64,000 nucleotides of DNA from Paracidovorax wautersii (GTDB taxonomy: Bacteria > Pseudomonadota > Gammaproteobacteria > Burkholderiales > Burkholderiaceae_C): positions 356,674-420,673 of the forward strand of contig NZ_FONX01000004.1 of assembly GCF_900113035.1 (NCBI RefSeq). The letters are read 5' to 3'. This document shows positions 49,619 to 61,517 of the stretch, piece by piece; position 1 is the first letter of the stretch; each line of letters starts with the position of its first letter. The notes under the pieces were generated by a model. That model was not told the DNA's origin, made no database searches, and worked only from the letters and a program-made list of their open reading frames with translations. A program made the position numbers and the translations under genes.

Positions 49619-49730
49619 GAGCGGCCGACACAGCCCTTCTGGCGTCGTTGCCGCATCTCGTCGTACCAGCCGTACTGCCTTCGATGCGGCGCCTCGCCAG
49701 AACCGCTTCGCTGGGTTGTGTCAGCCGCTC
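49619..49730. repeat. Long imperfect inverted repeat after grxD
   Basis: 112 bases fold into one stem: GAGCGGC/GCCGCTC outer, GACACA/TGTGTC, TTCTGGCG/CGCCAGAA, GCCGCATC/GATGCGGC, and GTAC/GTAC near the tip. Starts just after the stop codon. No protein is coded. It resembles a mobile intergenic repeat. Confidence 0.7.
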
Positions 49731-49759
49731 CCAGGCGCTCATCCCCCCGCTTGCCAGCC

Positions 49760-49782
49760 AGCCGCCTCCGGGCGGCTTTTTT
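49760..49782 (+). terminator. Terminator for grxD
   Basis: GCCGCC-TCCG-GGCGGC with TTTTTT. About 140 bases past the grxD stop, after the long inverted repeat. The remaining gap to 49910 holds no visible gene. Confidence 0.9.
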
Positions 49783-49910
49783 CATGCCCGGCCGCAAGCG
49801 CGGGCAATGCGCTCATCACCGACAGGTTGACCGGGTTTTTCCAGCGTTCACTGCCGGCATGTTGTGTGCTTGAATGAATCCGTGTCTTCTTCAACCGGGA
49901 GCAGCGCGAC

Positions 49911-50939
49911 ATGAGCACCAGCAGCAGTACATCTTCCTCGCACAGCCTCGTCCCGCAGCCTTCGGCACTGAGCCTGCCGGTGGCCCGGGTCCGCAACGTG
50001 TTCCAGCCCGGCGATGTGGAGCGGCGCCTGAGGCGCCTGAACGATGCCGGCAACCAGCGCGACCACGACGGCCTGCGCGCCGTCTATGAACGCATGCTCG
50101 AGCGTGGGCCCGAACGCTTCCAGGTCAAGCCGGCGGGCGTGCCCGACATGGCCGGCCTCTACGAGCAGTTGCCCAACTTCACCGAGGTGCTGGACGACGT
50201 CAAGCGCCACGTCGCCCTGGCGCAGGACTGCAGCGACGGCCTGGAGGTCACACCCATGCTGCTGCTGGGCGTACCCGGCATCGGCAAGACGCACTTCGCC
50301 CGCCAGCTGGCCCAGCTGCTGGGCACGGGCATGAACCTGGTGCCGATGAGCTCCATGACGGCGGGCTGGCTGCTCTCGGGCTCGTCCTCGCAATGGAAGG
50401 GCGCACGCCCCGGCAAGGTGTTCGAGGCGCTGGTCGAAGGCGAATACGCCAACCCCGTCATCGTCATCGACGAGATCGACAAGGCCGCGTGCGACGCGCA
50501 GTACGACCCGCTGGGCGCGCTCTACGGCCTGCTGGAGCACGACACCGCGCAGAGCTTCACCGACGAGTTCGCCGAGGTCGCCATCGATGCCAGCCAGGTC
50601 ATCTGGATCACCACGGCCAACGACGAGCGCGGCATCCCCGACCCCATCCTCAACCGCATGAACGTGTTCGAGGTGCCGGCGCCCACGCCGGACCAAGCCC
50701 GCTCCATCGCCCGGCAGCTCTACCAGGAGATCCGCGCCAGCCACGACTGGGGCCGCCTGCTGGACCCCGAGCCGGAAGCGGACGTGCTGGACGCGCTCGC
50801 CCATATGCCGCCGCGCGAGATGCGGCGCGCCTGGATGACCGGCTTCGGCAACGCCCGCCTGGCCCGGCGCGGCGCCGTGGAGGTGGCCGACCTGCCACCC
50901 GGCACGGCCCGCAAGACGCGCATCGGCTTCGTGCAGTAG
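49911..50939 (+). CDS. Orphan Lon-like AAA ATPase
   Basis: 342 residues. Walker A GVPGIGKT near 120-127, Walker B VIVIDEIDK near 184, sensor-1 in WITTANDE and Arg finger region PILNRMNVFEVP. Resembles the Lon/MoxR ATPase module but has no LON domain and no protease. Ser-rich N-terminus. Function unknown; may remodel a protein partner not encoded here. Confidence 0.85.
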   Translation: MSTSSSTSSSHSLVPQPSALSLPVARVRNVFQPGDVERRLRRLNDAGNQRDHDGLRAVYERMLERGPERFQVKPAGVPDMAGLYEQLPNFTEVLDDVKRHVALAQDCSDGLEVTPMLLLGVPGIGKTHFARQLAQLLGTGMNLVPMSSMTAGWLLSGSSSQWKGARPGKVFEALVEGEYANPVIVIDEIDKAACDAQYDPLGALYGLLEHDTAQSFTDEFAEVAIDASQVIWITTANDERGIPDPILNRMNVFEVPAPTPDQARSIARQLYQEIRASHDWGRLLDPEPEADVLDALAHMPPREMRRAWMTGFGNARLARRGAVEVADLPPGTARKTRIGFVQ

Positions 50940-51030
50940 CCCGCCGGCCTGGGCAGCGGGCGGGCCGCCCGCTGCGCCCCGCTACACTCAGGCTCGCCGT
51001 GCGGCACCGCACGCAGCCCGTCCGCTGTCC

Positions 51031-52347
51031 ATGAATTTTTCCCAAAGCCTATTCGTCATCGGTTTGCTGATCGTCGCCAGCGCGTTCTTCTCGCTGGCAG
51101 AAATCTCCCTCGCGGCATCGCGCCGCCTGCGGTTGCGGCAGATGGCGGACGAGGGCGATCCCCGGGCCGAACGGGTGATGCGCATCCAGGAGCAGCCGGG
51201 CGACTACTTCACCGTGGTGCAGGTCGGGCAGAACGCCGTCGCCATCCTGGGCGGCATCGTGGGCGAAGGCGCGCTGAGCCCGCATTTCACCGGCCTGCTG
51301 GGGCTCTGGCTGGACGATGCGCAGGCGCAGACCCTGGGCTTCCTCGCGTCGTTCACCATCATCACCTCGCTCTTCATCCTGTTCGCCGACCTGTTCCCCA
51401 AGCGGCTGGGCATGGCCAACCCCGAAATGCTCGCGCTGCGCGTGGCACGGCCCATGAAGGTGCTGATGGCCATCCTTCAGCCGCTGGTCTGGCTCTACAG
51501 CCGCAGCGCCGACCTGCTGTTCCGCATGCTGGGCCTCTCGTCGCTGCGGGACGACCGCGTCACGGCGGACGACATCCTGGCCATGATGGAAGCGGGCGCG
51601 CGCTCCGGCGTGCTGGCGGCACGCGAGCAGCAGGTGATCGAGAACGTGATCGAGCTCGACACCCGCACCGTCTCCAGCGCCATGTCGCAGCGCGACCGCA
51701 TCGCCTACTTCCTGCGCGACGACCCGGACACCGTGATCCGCGCGCGCATCGCGGAAGAACCCTTCTCGACCTACCCGGTGTGCGATGGCGACATCGACCA
51801 CGTGGTGGGCTATGTCGATGCCAAGGACCTCTTCCAGCGCGTGCTGAACAACCAGCCCATCTCGCTGGCCGACGAAGGCCTGGTGCGCAAGGTGCTCATC
51901 GTGCCCGACCGCCTCTCGCTGGGCGAGGTGCTCGAGCAGTTCCGCCAGGTGCATGAGGACTTCGCGGTCATCGTGAACGAATACAGCCTGGTGGTGGGCG
52001 TGGTCACGCTCAACGACGTGATGAGCACCGTGATGGGCGACCTCATCAGCCCCACAGACGAAGAACAGATCGTGCGGCGCGACGAGAACTCCTGGCTCAT
52101 CGACGGCGTGACGCCCGTGGAAGACGTGCTGCGCGCCCTGAACCTCGACAGCCTGCCCCATGCCGGCGAATACGAGACGCTCGCCGGCTTCCTGATGGTC
52201 ATGCTGCGCCGCGTGCCCCGCCGCACGGACAGCGTTAACTGGGACGGCTACAAGTTCGAAGTGCTGGACGTGGACAGCTACCGCATCGACCAGGTGATGG
52301 TCTCGCGGCTGGTGGACGGCGCCCCGGCGGCCGGCAACGCGCACTGA
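51031..52347 (+). CDS. CNNM/CorC-family membrane protein (DUF21 plus CBS)
   Basis: 438 residues. DUF21 domain with about four membrane segments (1-165), a CBS pair (about 205-325) and a CorC_HlyC C-terminal domain. Homologues (YtfL/PaeA-type) export polyamines or divalent cations; the exact substrate is not predictable. Confidence 0.9.
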   Translation: MNFSQSLFVIGLLIVASAFFSLAEISLAASRRLRLRQMADEGDPRAERVMRIQEQPGDYFTVVQVGQNAVAILGGIVGEGALSPHFTGLLGLWLDDAQAQTLGFLASFTIITSLFILFADLFPKRLGMANPEMLALRVARPMKVLMAILQPLVWLYSRSADLLFRMLGLSSLRDDRVTADDILAMMEAGARSGVLAAREQQVIENVIELDTRTVSSAMSQRDRIAYFLRDDPDTVIRARIAEEPFSTYPVCDGDIDHVVGYVDAKDLFQRVLNNQPISLADEGLVRKVLIVPDRLSLGEVLEQFRQVHEDFAVIVNEYSLVVGVVTLNDVMSTVMGDLISPTDEEQIVRRDENSWLIDGVTPVEDVLRALNLDSLPHAGEYETLAGFLMVMLRRVPRRTDSVNWDGYKFEVLDVDSYRIDQVMVSRLVDGAPAAGNAH

Positions 52348-52392
52348 GATCGATCAGCCGCCGCAGCGGTGCGGTGCGGCGCGGTTTCCGGC

Positions 52393-53096
52393 TCAGGCCG
52401 CCGAGGAACCGCCGTGCGCCAGGCGCTCCTGGAAGAACCAGTTGCGCTGCGCCGCGAACACCGCGTTCGGATAGGCGGGCTTGCCCCGGCTGCCGTTGTA
52501 GCGGCCCAGCGTCATGTAGAGATCGCCCTGCTCGCGGTCCAGGTAGTGCCGCAGGATGACGCAGCCGAAGCGTAGATTGGTCTGCATCTGGAACAGCTTG
52601 CTCGCATCGCCGTCGCCGATCACGCGGGTCCAGAACGGCATGACCTGCATGTAGCCCCGGGCACCGACGCTGGAGACGGCGAACTTGCGGAACGCGCTCT
52701 CGACCTGGATCAGCCCCAGCACCAGGGAAACATCGAGCCCCGCGCGCTTGGACTCGTACCAGACGGTCTGCAGGAAATCCCGGCGGACCTGCCCATCGGG
52801 CTTGCGCGAGCGCAGGCGGTCGCTCATGGCCGCCATCCAGCGCAGGTAGCCGAGCCGCGCCTCGGTGGAGGCGAAGGTGGGCTCCAGCGGCTCCTGGGAG
52901 GCGATCGCGAAGCTGAGCGCCGAGCGCACGGAATCCGCCAGCGGCTCTTCGATCTGCCCGCCGGCATGGGCCGCCTGCGGCAGGCCCAGCCAGACGGCCG
53001 GCCCCGCAGCGGACACCGATGCCATGCGCAGCAGCTTGCGGCGGCTCATGCCCGCCGCAGCGGGCTCCGGCCCCACACCGCGAGGGGCCAGCGGGC

Positions 53097-53100
<4 letters not shown>
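52393..53100 (-). CDS. Lytic transglycosylase (SLT) domain protein
   Basis: 235 residues. RRK-type Tat-like or Sec signal ending AAHAG. SLT domain with catalytic Glu in IQVESAF and the GYMQVMP motif. Cleaves peptidoglycan glycan chains. Start ATG 53100 overlaps proS by ATGA; an ATG 17 codons later would place the signal more normally. Confidence 0.9.
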
Positions 53101-54842
<1,742 letters not shown>

Positions 54843-54874
54843 CGGGCGATTTCAGGCAGCCGGGACCACTCCGC

Positions 54875-54902
54875 TTGTCGCTCGTAAAGCGACGTGCATA
54901 AT
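54875..54902 (+). promoter_or_regulatory. rppH promoter
   Basis: TTGTCG (54875-54880), 16-base spacer, CATAAT (54897-54902), about 30 bases before the rppH start. Confidence 0.6.
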
Positions 54903-54932
54903 GGACACAGTTTAAAAATTTGGGGTTAGATT

Positions 54933-55574
54933 ATGCTTGACCGGGACGGCTTTAGGCCGAACGTCGGCATCATCCTGCTCAACCAGAAAAACCAGGTATT
55001 TTGGGGCAAGCGCATTCGCACCCACAGCTGGCAGTTCCCGCAAGGGGGCATCGACAGGGGCGAAACGCCCGAGCAGGCGATGTTCCGGGAACTGCACGAA
55101 GAGGTGGGATTGCAGCCGAATCACGTTCGCGTGGTCGCCCGAACCCGGGACTGGTTGCGCTACGAGGTGCCTGACCGGTATATACGGCGCGATGCGCGCG
55201 GCCACTACAAGGGCCAAAAGCAGATCTGGTATTTGCTGCAGCTCGTCGGCCACGACTGGGATCTGAACCTGCGCGCCACCAACCATCCGGAATTCGACGC
55301 CTGGCGCTGGAACGACTACTGGGTGCCGCTGGACGTGGTGGTCGAATTCAAGCGCGGCGTCTATGAAATGGCGCTGACCGAACTGGCCCGTTTCCTGCCA
55401 CGCCAGGAGCAGCGCAATCGCTACCTGCGCAGCGGCATGCGCTCGCGCGATGGTGCGGATGCCGGCAACACCGGCGGCGCCATGCATCGTGCGGGTTCGC
55501 TGCTGCTGAGTCCTGGTGTCGAGCTGCCGCCCGGCGCCAGCTTCGATCCGGACCCGCAAGGCGAACGGACCTGA
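54933..55574 (+). CDS. rppH: RNA pyrophosphohydrolase
   Basis: Nudix enzyme removing 5' pyrophosphate from mRNA to start RNase E decay. Nudix box from Gly38 to Leu60 (GGIDRGE...RELHEEVGL). 213 residues, with a nonconserved tail of about 50. Opens [14 protein letters not shown] as in E. coli. Confidence 0.96.
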   Translation: MLDRDGFRPNVGIILLNQKNQVFWGKRIRTHSWQFPQGGIDRGETPEQAMFRELHEEVGLQPNHVRVVARTRDWLRYEVPDRYIRRDARGHYKGQKQIWYLLQLVGHDWDLNLRATNHPEFDAWRWNDYWVPLDVVVEFKRGVYEMALTELARFLPRQEQRNRYLRSGMRSRDGADAGNTGGAMHRAGSLLLSPGVELPPGASFDPDPQGERT

Positions 55575-55675
55575 GTTGCCATCGGCCTCAGCGATGAGGC
55601 AGGCACTTTCGGCTTCAGCCCGAACGCCCCGCAAGGCACCCAGTCCGGCGGGCCTTCCTTCTTTAGACAGCCCAC

Positions 55676-55704
55676 AAAGAGCCCGCCAAGGGCTCTTTCT
55701 CTTT
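55676..55704. terminator. Terminator between rppH and proB
   Basis: AAAGAGCCC-GCCAA-GGGCTCTTT followed by CTCTTT; works for rppH and, less clearly, for proB on the other strand. Confidence 0.8.
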
Positions 55705-56897
55705 CAGCCCTGCAGGGCTGCGGCCGCCACGGCAGCCTGGGGCTTCGCGCCACCGGTCAGCACCAGGTTGTCACGGTGCATCATTTCCGGCTCGGCGATG
55801 TAGCCCAGCAGACGCTCGATCTCCGCCGAAGGCTTGCGGCACAGCAGGCGCGCCTCGGCGCTGGCGTAGTTGGCAAGGCCCCGGGCGATCTCCCGCCCTT
55901 CGGTATCGCGCACGGCGATCACGTCGCCGCGGGAGAACTCGCCCTCCACCGCCACCATGCCGATGGGCAGCAGGCTCTTGCCCTCGTCGCGCACCTTGGC
56001 GGCCGCGCCGGCATCGACGGACACCGAGCCGCGCAGCTGCAGGTGATCGGCCATCCATTGCTTGCGCGCCTGCTGCTTGGCCGTCTGGGCCACCAGCAGC
56101 GTGCCGATGGCCTCGCCCTGCGCCAGCCGCATCAGCACGTCCGGCTCGCGGCCCCAGGCGATCACGGTCGAAGCCCCCGAGCCAGCGGCGCGCTTGGCCG
56201 CCAGGATCTTGGTGATCATGCCGCCCTTGCCGATGCTCGAACCCGCACCGCCAGCCATCGCCTCCAGCGCCACATCGCCCGCGCGGGCTTCGTGCACGAA
56301 CTGCGCAGCGGGGTCGCGGCGCGGGTCGGCGGTGTAGAGGCCCTTCTGGTCGGTCAGGATGACGAGCGCATCCGCTTCCACCAGGTTGGCCACCAGCGCG
56401 CCCAGCGTGTCGTTGTCGCCGAACTTGATCTCGTCGGTGACGACGGTGTCGTTCTCGTTGATGACGGGCACGACGCCCAGGCGCAGCAGCGTCAGCAGCG
56501 TGGAACGCGCGTTGAGGTAGCGCTCCCGGTGGGCCAGATCGCCATGGGTGAGCAGCACCTGCGCGCTGCCCATGCCCTGCTCGCGCAGCTTGGTTTCGTA
56601 CATCTGCGCCAGCCCCATCTGGCCGACGGCGGCCGCGGCCTGCAGTTCGTGGATCTCGCTCGGGCGTGCGGTCCAGCCCAGGCGCTTCATGCCTTCGGCG
56701 ATCGCGCCGCTGGAGACCATCACCACCTCGCGGCGGGTGGCGCCGTCGCCCCGCACCAGCGCGGCGAGCTGCCGGCTCCATTCGCCGATCGCCTGCTCGT
56801 CGAGCCCCCGGCCCTCGTTGGTCACCAGGCTGGAACCCACCTTGACCACAATCCGGCGGGCATCACGCAATACATTGGGCAGCATTTTCAGGGTCAT
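55704..56897 (-). CDS. proB: Glutamate 5-kinase
   Basis: First step of proline synthesis. Amino-acid-kinase domain ([36 protein letters not shown]) plus C-terminal PUA domain (about 285-370). ATG 56897 gives 397 residues; ATG 56885 is an alternative. Palindromic element copy 13 directly precedes the start. Downstream of obg on the same strand. Confidence 0.95.
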   Translation of the reverse strand: MTLKMLPNVLRDARRIVVKVGSSLVTNEGRGLDEQAIGEWSRQLAALVRGDGATRREVVMVSSGAIAEGMKRLGWTARPSEIHELQAAAAVGQMGLAQMYETKLREQGMGSAQVLLTHGDLAHRERYLNARSTLLTLLRLGVVPVINENDTVVTDEIKFGDNDTLGALVANLVEADALVILTDQKGLYTADPRRDPAAQFVHEARAGDVALEAMAGGAGSSIGKGGMITKILAAKRAAGSGASTVIAWGREPDVLMRLAQGEAIGTLLVAQTAKQQARKQWMADHLQLRGSVSVDAGAAAKVRDEGKSLLPIGMVAVEGEFSRGDVIAVRDTEGREIARGLANYASAEARLLCRKPSAEIERLLGYIAEPEMMHRDNLVLTGGAKPQAAVAAAALQG

Positions 56898-56900
56898 CCA

Positions 56901-56952
56901 GGCATCTGGCGCTTGCAAGACAAGCGCATATAGCTATCTTTTTGATAGCAAA
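56901..56952 (-). repeat. Dispersed palindromic element, copy 13 (5' of proB)
   Basis: Minus strand: TTTGCTATCAAAAAGATAGC, TATAT, GCGCTTG-TCTTG-CAAGCGCC, AGATGCC. The most regular member and the best template for a search. Confidence 0.8.
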
Positions 56953-56990
56953 CATCAAGAGCGCGGAGGGATCGCCCTCCGCCTTCCGCC

Positions 56991-58094
<1,104 letters not shown>

Positions 58095-58115
58095 TCACAT
58101 GCCGAAAACGCAAGA

Positions 58116-58132
58116 GCCCCGCAGCGCGGGGC
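58116..58132 (-). terminator. Hairpin between rpmA and obg, proximal to obg
   Basis: GCCCCGC-AGC-GCGGGGC; minus strand continues TCTTGCGTTTTC. Confidence 0.5.
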
Positions 58133-58177
58133 ATCGAGGAACGCCGGCGAGGTACACCCCGGCATTCCCGAAAACGA

Positions 58178-58202
58178 CAAAGCCCCGACCTGCGGGGCTT
58201 TG
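58178..58202 (-). terminator. Terminator after rpmA
   Basis: CAAAGCCCCG-ACCTG-CGGGGCTTTG, 23 bases past the rpmA stop; T-tract is short. Confidence 0.65.
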
Positions 58203-58224
58203 TACAGCGTCAGATGACTTGCGC

Positions 58225-58482
58225 TCAGGCGGCAGTCACGTTGACCGTGTGCTTGGACATCGCACCCTTCGTGCCGAAGGAAACGTGGCCGTCCACCAGG
58301 GCGAACAGCGTGTGGTCCTTGCCCACGCCGACGTTCGTGCCGGGGTGGAAGCGCGTGCCGCGCTGGCGCACGATGATGGAGCCGGCGCTGATCAGTTCAC
58401 CGCCGAAAGCCTTCACACCGAGCATCTTGGGCTTGGAATCGCGCCCGTTTCGCGTAGAGCCGCCGCCTTTTTTCTGTGCCAT
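58225..58482 (-). CDS. rpmA: Ribosomal protein bL27
   Basis: 85 residues. [15 protein letters not shown] start, the usual non-cleaved proteobacterial form. Cotranscribed with rplU. Confidence 0.98.
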   Translation of the reverse strand: MAQKKGGGSTRNGRDSKPKMLGVKAFGGELISAGSIIVRQRGTRFHPGTNVGVGKDHTLFALVDGHVSFGTKGAMSKHTVNVTAA

Positions 58483-58496
58483 GAGATCAGCTCCTG

Positions 58497-58808
58497 TTAA
58501 CCGGCGATCGCACCGATTTGCAGTTCGGTGAACTGCTGGCGATGGCCTTGGCGTTTCTGATAGTGCTTGCGACGGCGCATCTTGAAGATGTGCACCTTGT
58601 CGTGCTTGCCGTGGGCGACGACCGTAGCCGTCACCGTAGCGCCGGACACCAGGGGAGTGCCAACCTTGAGTTCAGCGCCGTTGCCGACTGCCAGAACCTG
58701 GTCGATCACGATCTCCTGGCCTACGTCCGCAGCAATCTGTTCTACTTTAATTTTTTCGCCAGCAGCAACGCGATATTGCTTGCCACCGGTTTTTATGACC
58801 GCGTACAT
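58497..58808 (-). CDS. rplU: Ribosomal protein bL21
   Basis: 103 residues. [14 protein letters not shown] start and the [20 protein letters not shown] loop. Promoter well defined upstream. Confidence 0.98.
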   Translation of the reverse strand: MYAVIKTGGKQYRVAAGEKIKVEQIAADVGQEIVIDQVLAVGNGAELKVGTPLVSGATVTATVVAHGKHDKVHIFKMRRRKHYQKRQGHRQQFTELQIGAIAG

Positions 58809-58858
58809 GTAAACCTCTTGAGTGTGAGTCCCGCAAACGAATTTTTGCAGAGCCGGCG

Positions 58859-58887
58859 AATGTAGCACGATCCCTGGATAGAGGCAA
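58859..58887 (-). promoter_or_regulatory. rplU-rpmA promoter
   Basis: Minus strand TTGCCT (58887-58882), 17-base spacer, TACATT (58864-58859), about 50 bases from the rplU ATG. Confidence 0.65.
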
Positions 58888-59006
58888 GGCCCCGCGCTCC
58901 GCCACATGCCGGCAGCAGGCCATCGGCGCAGCCTTGCACCCACCGCTCAATGCGATCTGGCGCAGGGCCCATGCGTCCCCGCCCCGACGAAGCCTCCTGC
59001 TCTTTC

Positions 59007-59012
59007 TATAAT
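59007..59012 (+). promoter_or_regulatory. ispB promoter -10
   Basis: TATAATCGCC, about 30 bases before the proposed TTG start. It excludes the longer upstream reading frame. Confidence 0.6.
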
Positions 59013-59043
59013 CGCCGCTTACCTCCAGAACCCATCGAACGCT

Positions 59044-60027
59044 TTGGCCGCCAACTCACACAGCACCGCATCCGCCCTTGCACTCATTGCCGACGACATG
59101 TCGCAAGTGGACGAAGTGATTGCCCAAAGGCTCGACTCCTCTGTCCCCCTGGTGGGCCAGGTCGCCCGGTACATCATCTCCGCCGGGGGCAAACGGCTCA
59201 GGCCGGCGCTGCTGCTGCTGGCCTGCGGCGCCCTCGGCTACCAGGGAGCGCAGCGCTTCAACATCGCAGCGGTGATCGAATTCATCCACACGGCCACGCT
59301 GCTGCACGACGACGTGGTGGACGAATCCACGCTGCGTCGCGGCCGCCCCACCGCCAACGAAAGCTTCGGCAACCCGGCCAGCGTGCTCGTGGGCGACTTC
59401 CTGCACTCGCGCGCCTTCCAGATGATGGTGGATGCCGACGACATGCGCATCATGCAGATCCTGTCCGAGGCCACGAACATCATCGCTGAGGGCGAGGTGC
59501 AGCAGCTCATGAACACCCATGACGCCTCGCTGAGCGAAGCAGGCTACCTGCAGGTGATCCGCTCCAAGACGGCCAAGCTCTTCGAGGCCAGCACGCGCCT
59601 GGCCGCCGTGCTCTCGCAGAACACGCCGGAAATCGAAGCCGCGTGCGCCGACTACGGCCAGGCCCTGGGCACGGCCTTCCAGGTGATCGACGACGTGCTC
59701 GACTACGACGGCGACGCCGGCGAGATGGGCAAGAACCTGGGCGACGACCTGCGCGAAGGCAAGGTGACGCTGCCGCTGATCATCGCCATGCAGCGCGGCT
59801 CGCAGGAACAGCGCGAACTGATCCGCCAGGCCATCGAGGCCGGCGCGACCGACGAGCTGTCCAAAGTCATCGACATCGTGCGGCAAACCGGCGCGCTGCA
59901 GGCCACCAGGCAGGCCGCGGCAGAGCAGGCCCAGCAGGCCATCGACGCGGCAAGACGCCTGCCAGTCAATAATTACTCTGAAGCGCTGCTACAATTGGCG
60001 TCTCAGCTGCTTGAGCGCCGCGTCTGA
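59044..60027 (+). CDS. ispB: Polyprenyl (octaprenyl) diphosphate synthase
   Basis: Makes the ubiquinone side chain. First Asp-rich motif Asp89-Asp90-x2-Asp93 (DDVVD) and second from Asp216 (DDVLD). TTG 59044 gives 327 residues and lies after the TATAAT; ATG 59098 would remove the conserved IADDM segment. Divergent from rplU, as in many relatives. Confidence 0.95.
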   Translation: MAANSHSTASALALIADDMSQVDEVIAQRLDSSVPLVGQVARYIISAGGKRLRPALLLLACGALGYQGAQRFNIAAVIEFIHTATLLHDDVVDESTLRRGRPTANESFGNPASVLVGDFLHSRAFQMMVDADDMRIMQILSEATNIIAEGEVQQLMNTHDASLSEAGYLQVIRSKTAKLFEASTRLAAVLSQNTPEIEAACADYGQALGTAFQVIDDVLDYDGDAGEMGKNLGDDLREGKVTLPLIIAMQRGSQEQRELIRQAIEAGATDELSKVIDIVRQTGALQATRQAAAEQAQQAIDAARRLPVNNYSEALLQLASQLLERRV

Positions 60028-60048
60028 CACGCACGCGCTCCAGACCAT

Positions 60049-60125
60049 CGGGGTGTAGCTTAGCCTGGTAGAGCGCTACGTTCGGGACGTAGAGGCCGGA
60101 GGTTCGAATCCTCTCACCCCGACCA
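60049..60125 (+). tRNA. tRNA-Pro (anticodon CGG)
   Basis: 77 bases. Acceptor CGGGGTG/CACCCCG, anticodon loop TTCGGGA (anticodon CGG), T-arm GGTTCGAATCC, and encoded CCA. Reads CCG codons, which are frequent in this GC-rich window. Mobile DNA begins just downstream. Confidence 0.98.
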
Positions 60126-60136
60126 GGAATCCATGC

Positions 60137-60172
60137 AAAAAGCCCAAGTGAATCAAGCACTTGGGCTTTTTT
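60137..60172 (+). terminator. Terminator after tRNA-Pro
   Basis: AAAAAGCCCAAGTG/CACTTGGGCTTTTTT, 9-bp GC/AT stem with A and T flanks. Confidence 0.9.
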
Positions 60173-60312
60173 GCTTTTGGTCGTCATGAATGACGATTCG
60201 GAGTAAATCTTGGTCCTCGATGGCCCAAGAATGGCCCACGTCGGTGACCCGCTCCCTCCCTGCCGTACCAACCTAAACGAGAGCGAGTCCGTCCTTTTGG
60301 AGAATGACGGAC

Positions 60313-60579
60313 ATGAGAACCAGCAAGTACAGCGAGCAGCAGATCATTGGCTTGCTGAACCAGGCCACGGCCGGGATGGGCATCAAGGAGCTGTGCCGCA
60401 AGGAAGGCTTCAGCGAGGCCACGTTTTACAAGTGGCGGGCCAAGTACGGCGGCCTGCAGGTCAGCGAGGCGGTGCGGCTGCGCGAGCTTGAGGCGGAGAA
60501 CGGCAAGCTCAAGAAGCTGCTGGCCGAGGCACACCTGGACATGCACGCGCTCAAGAGCGTGCTGGGCGTAAAGCGCTAG
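60313..60579 (+). CDS. IS3-family transposase OrfA
   Basis: 88 residues. HTH of the IS3 OrfA type (YSEQQIIGLLNQATAG, ELCRKEGFSEATFYKWRAKYGG in part) and a leucine-rich helical end. ATG 60313 has GGAG at the right distance; ATG 60304 is too close. Confidence 0.92.
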   Translation: MRTSKYSEQQIIGLLNQATAGMGIKELCRKEGFSEATFYKWRAKYGGLQVSEAVRLRELEAENGKLKKLLAEAHLDMHALKSVLGVKR

Positions 60580-60587
60580 CCCCGCAA

Positions 60588-61472
60588 GTGCGCCGGGACG
60601 CCGCGCGTCGCATGGTGGACGAACACCACCTCAGCGAGCGCCGCGCCTGCCGCCTTGTGGGGCTGAGCCGAGATGCCTATCGCCACCCACCCGTGGTGAA
60701 CACGGAGAACCAGACCTTGACCGAAGCCATCAAGACCATCGCGCTGCAGCGCCGCGGCTTCGGCTACCGGCGCGTGCACGACCTGCTGCGCACCACCCAC
60801 CCCGGCGTCAATCACAAGCGCGTGTACCGGCTATACCGCGCGGCAGACTTGGCCGTGCGCAAGCGCGCCAAGGCCAAGCGCCCGGTGGGGGCGCGCACGC
60901 CGTTGGTGGCGGCCAGCCACGTCAACGCCACCTGGAGCATGGACTTCGTCTCGGATAGCCTGTGCAATGGCCGCCGGCTGAAGTGCCTGACGGTGGCCGA
61001 CGACTTCAGCCACGAGTGCGTGGACATCGCGGTGGACTTCGGCATCGGTGGCGAATACGTCACGCGGCTGCTGGACCAGGCGGCGCGGTTCCGGGGCTAC
61101 CCGCAGGCGGTGCGCACCGACAACGGGCCGGAGTTCACCAGCCGAGCCTTCCTTGGCTGTGCCCAGCGGCACGGCATCAAGCACATCCTCATCGAGCCGG
61201 GCGCGCCAACGCAGAACGGCTACATCGAGAGCTTCAACGGCAAGTTCCGCGACGAGTGCCTCAACGAGCACTGGTTCGAGACACTGGCGCAGGCCCGCGT
61301 CGTGATCCGGGACTGGGTGCAGGACTACAACGAGGTGCGGCCGCATTTGAGCATGGGCCGCATGCCACCCAGGTGCTTCGCACGCCTTCATCGCCAGCAT
61401 GCTGGCGATGAAGGTTCAACTTCAACCGCCGCACTGGCGATACCCTTGACCCCCAGGACTCCCTCGCAATGA
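60588..61472 (+). CDS. IS3-family transposase OrfB (DDE)
   Basis: 294 residues from GTG 60588, in the -1 frame relative to OrfA. rve integrase core with Asp in WSMDFVSD, Asp in RTDNGPEF and Glu in GYIESFNGKF. It ends directly before the right terminal repeat. A 30-bp palindrome lies in its 3' end, coding HRQHAGDE-like residues. Confidence 0.93.
   Translation: MRRDAARRMVDEHHLSERRACRLVGLSRDAYRHPPVVNTENQTLTEAIKTIALQRRGFGYRRVHDLLRTTHPGVNHKRVYRLYRAADLAVRKRAKAKRPVGARTPLVAASHVNATWSMDFVSDSLCNGRRLKCLTVADDFSHECVDIAVDFGIGGEYVTRLLDQAARFRGYPQAVRTDNGPEFTSRAFLGCAQRHGIKHILIEPGAPTQNGYIESFNGKFRDECLNEHWFETLAQARVVIRDWVQDYNEVRPHLSMGRMPPRCFARLHRQHAGDEGSTSTAALAIPLTPRTPSQ
61385..61414. repeat. Perfect 30-bp palindrome in orfB
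   Basis: Positions 61385-61399 (CCTTCATCGCCAGCA) are followed at once by their exact reverse complement at 61400-61414. Confidence 0.95.
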
Positions 61473-61517
61473 GTGGTACGGCAATTGGGAGCAGGCTATC
61501 CCTATAGGAGAGATTCG

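Larger units (their letters stand above)
60245..61498 (+). mobile_element. IS3-family element (IS407-like), complete or nearly so
   Basis: About 1254 bp. Left end TGACCCGCTCCC...TGCCGTACCA and right end (reverse complement) TAGCCTGCTCCC...TGCCGTACCA are imperfect inverted repeats. Two ORFs follow the IS3 plan. Flanking bases do not show an obvious target duplication, so the ends are approximate. Confidence 0.8.

Noticed and set aside
60001..60045. Element-like CTGCTTGAGCGCC...GCGCTCC at the ispB end
   Set aside because: It is conserved ispB coding sequence (LLERR end) and lacks the left arm.
59966..60271. Minus-strand ORF with GERIRTSGLYVPNVALYQ
   Set aside because: This is the well-known false translation antisense to tRNA-Pro; the tRNA explains the sequence.
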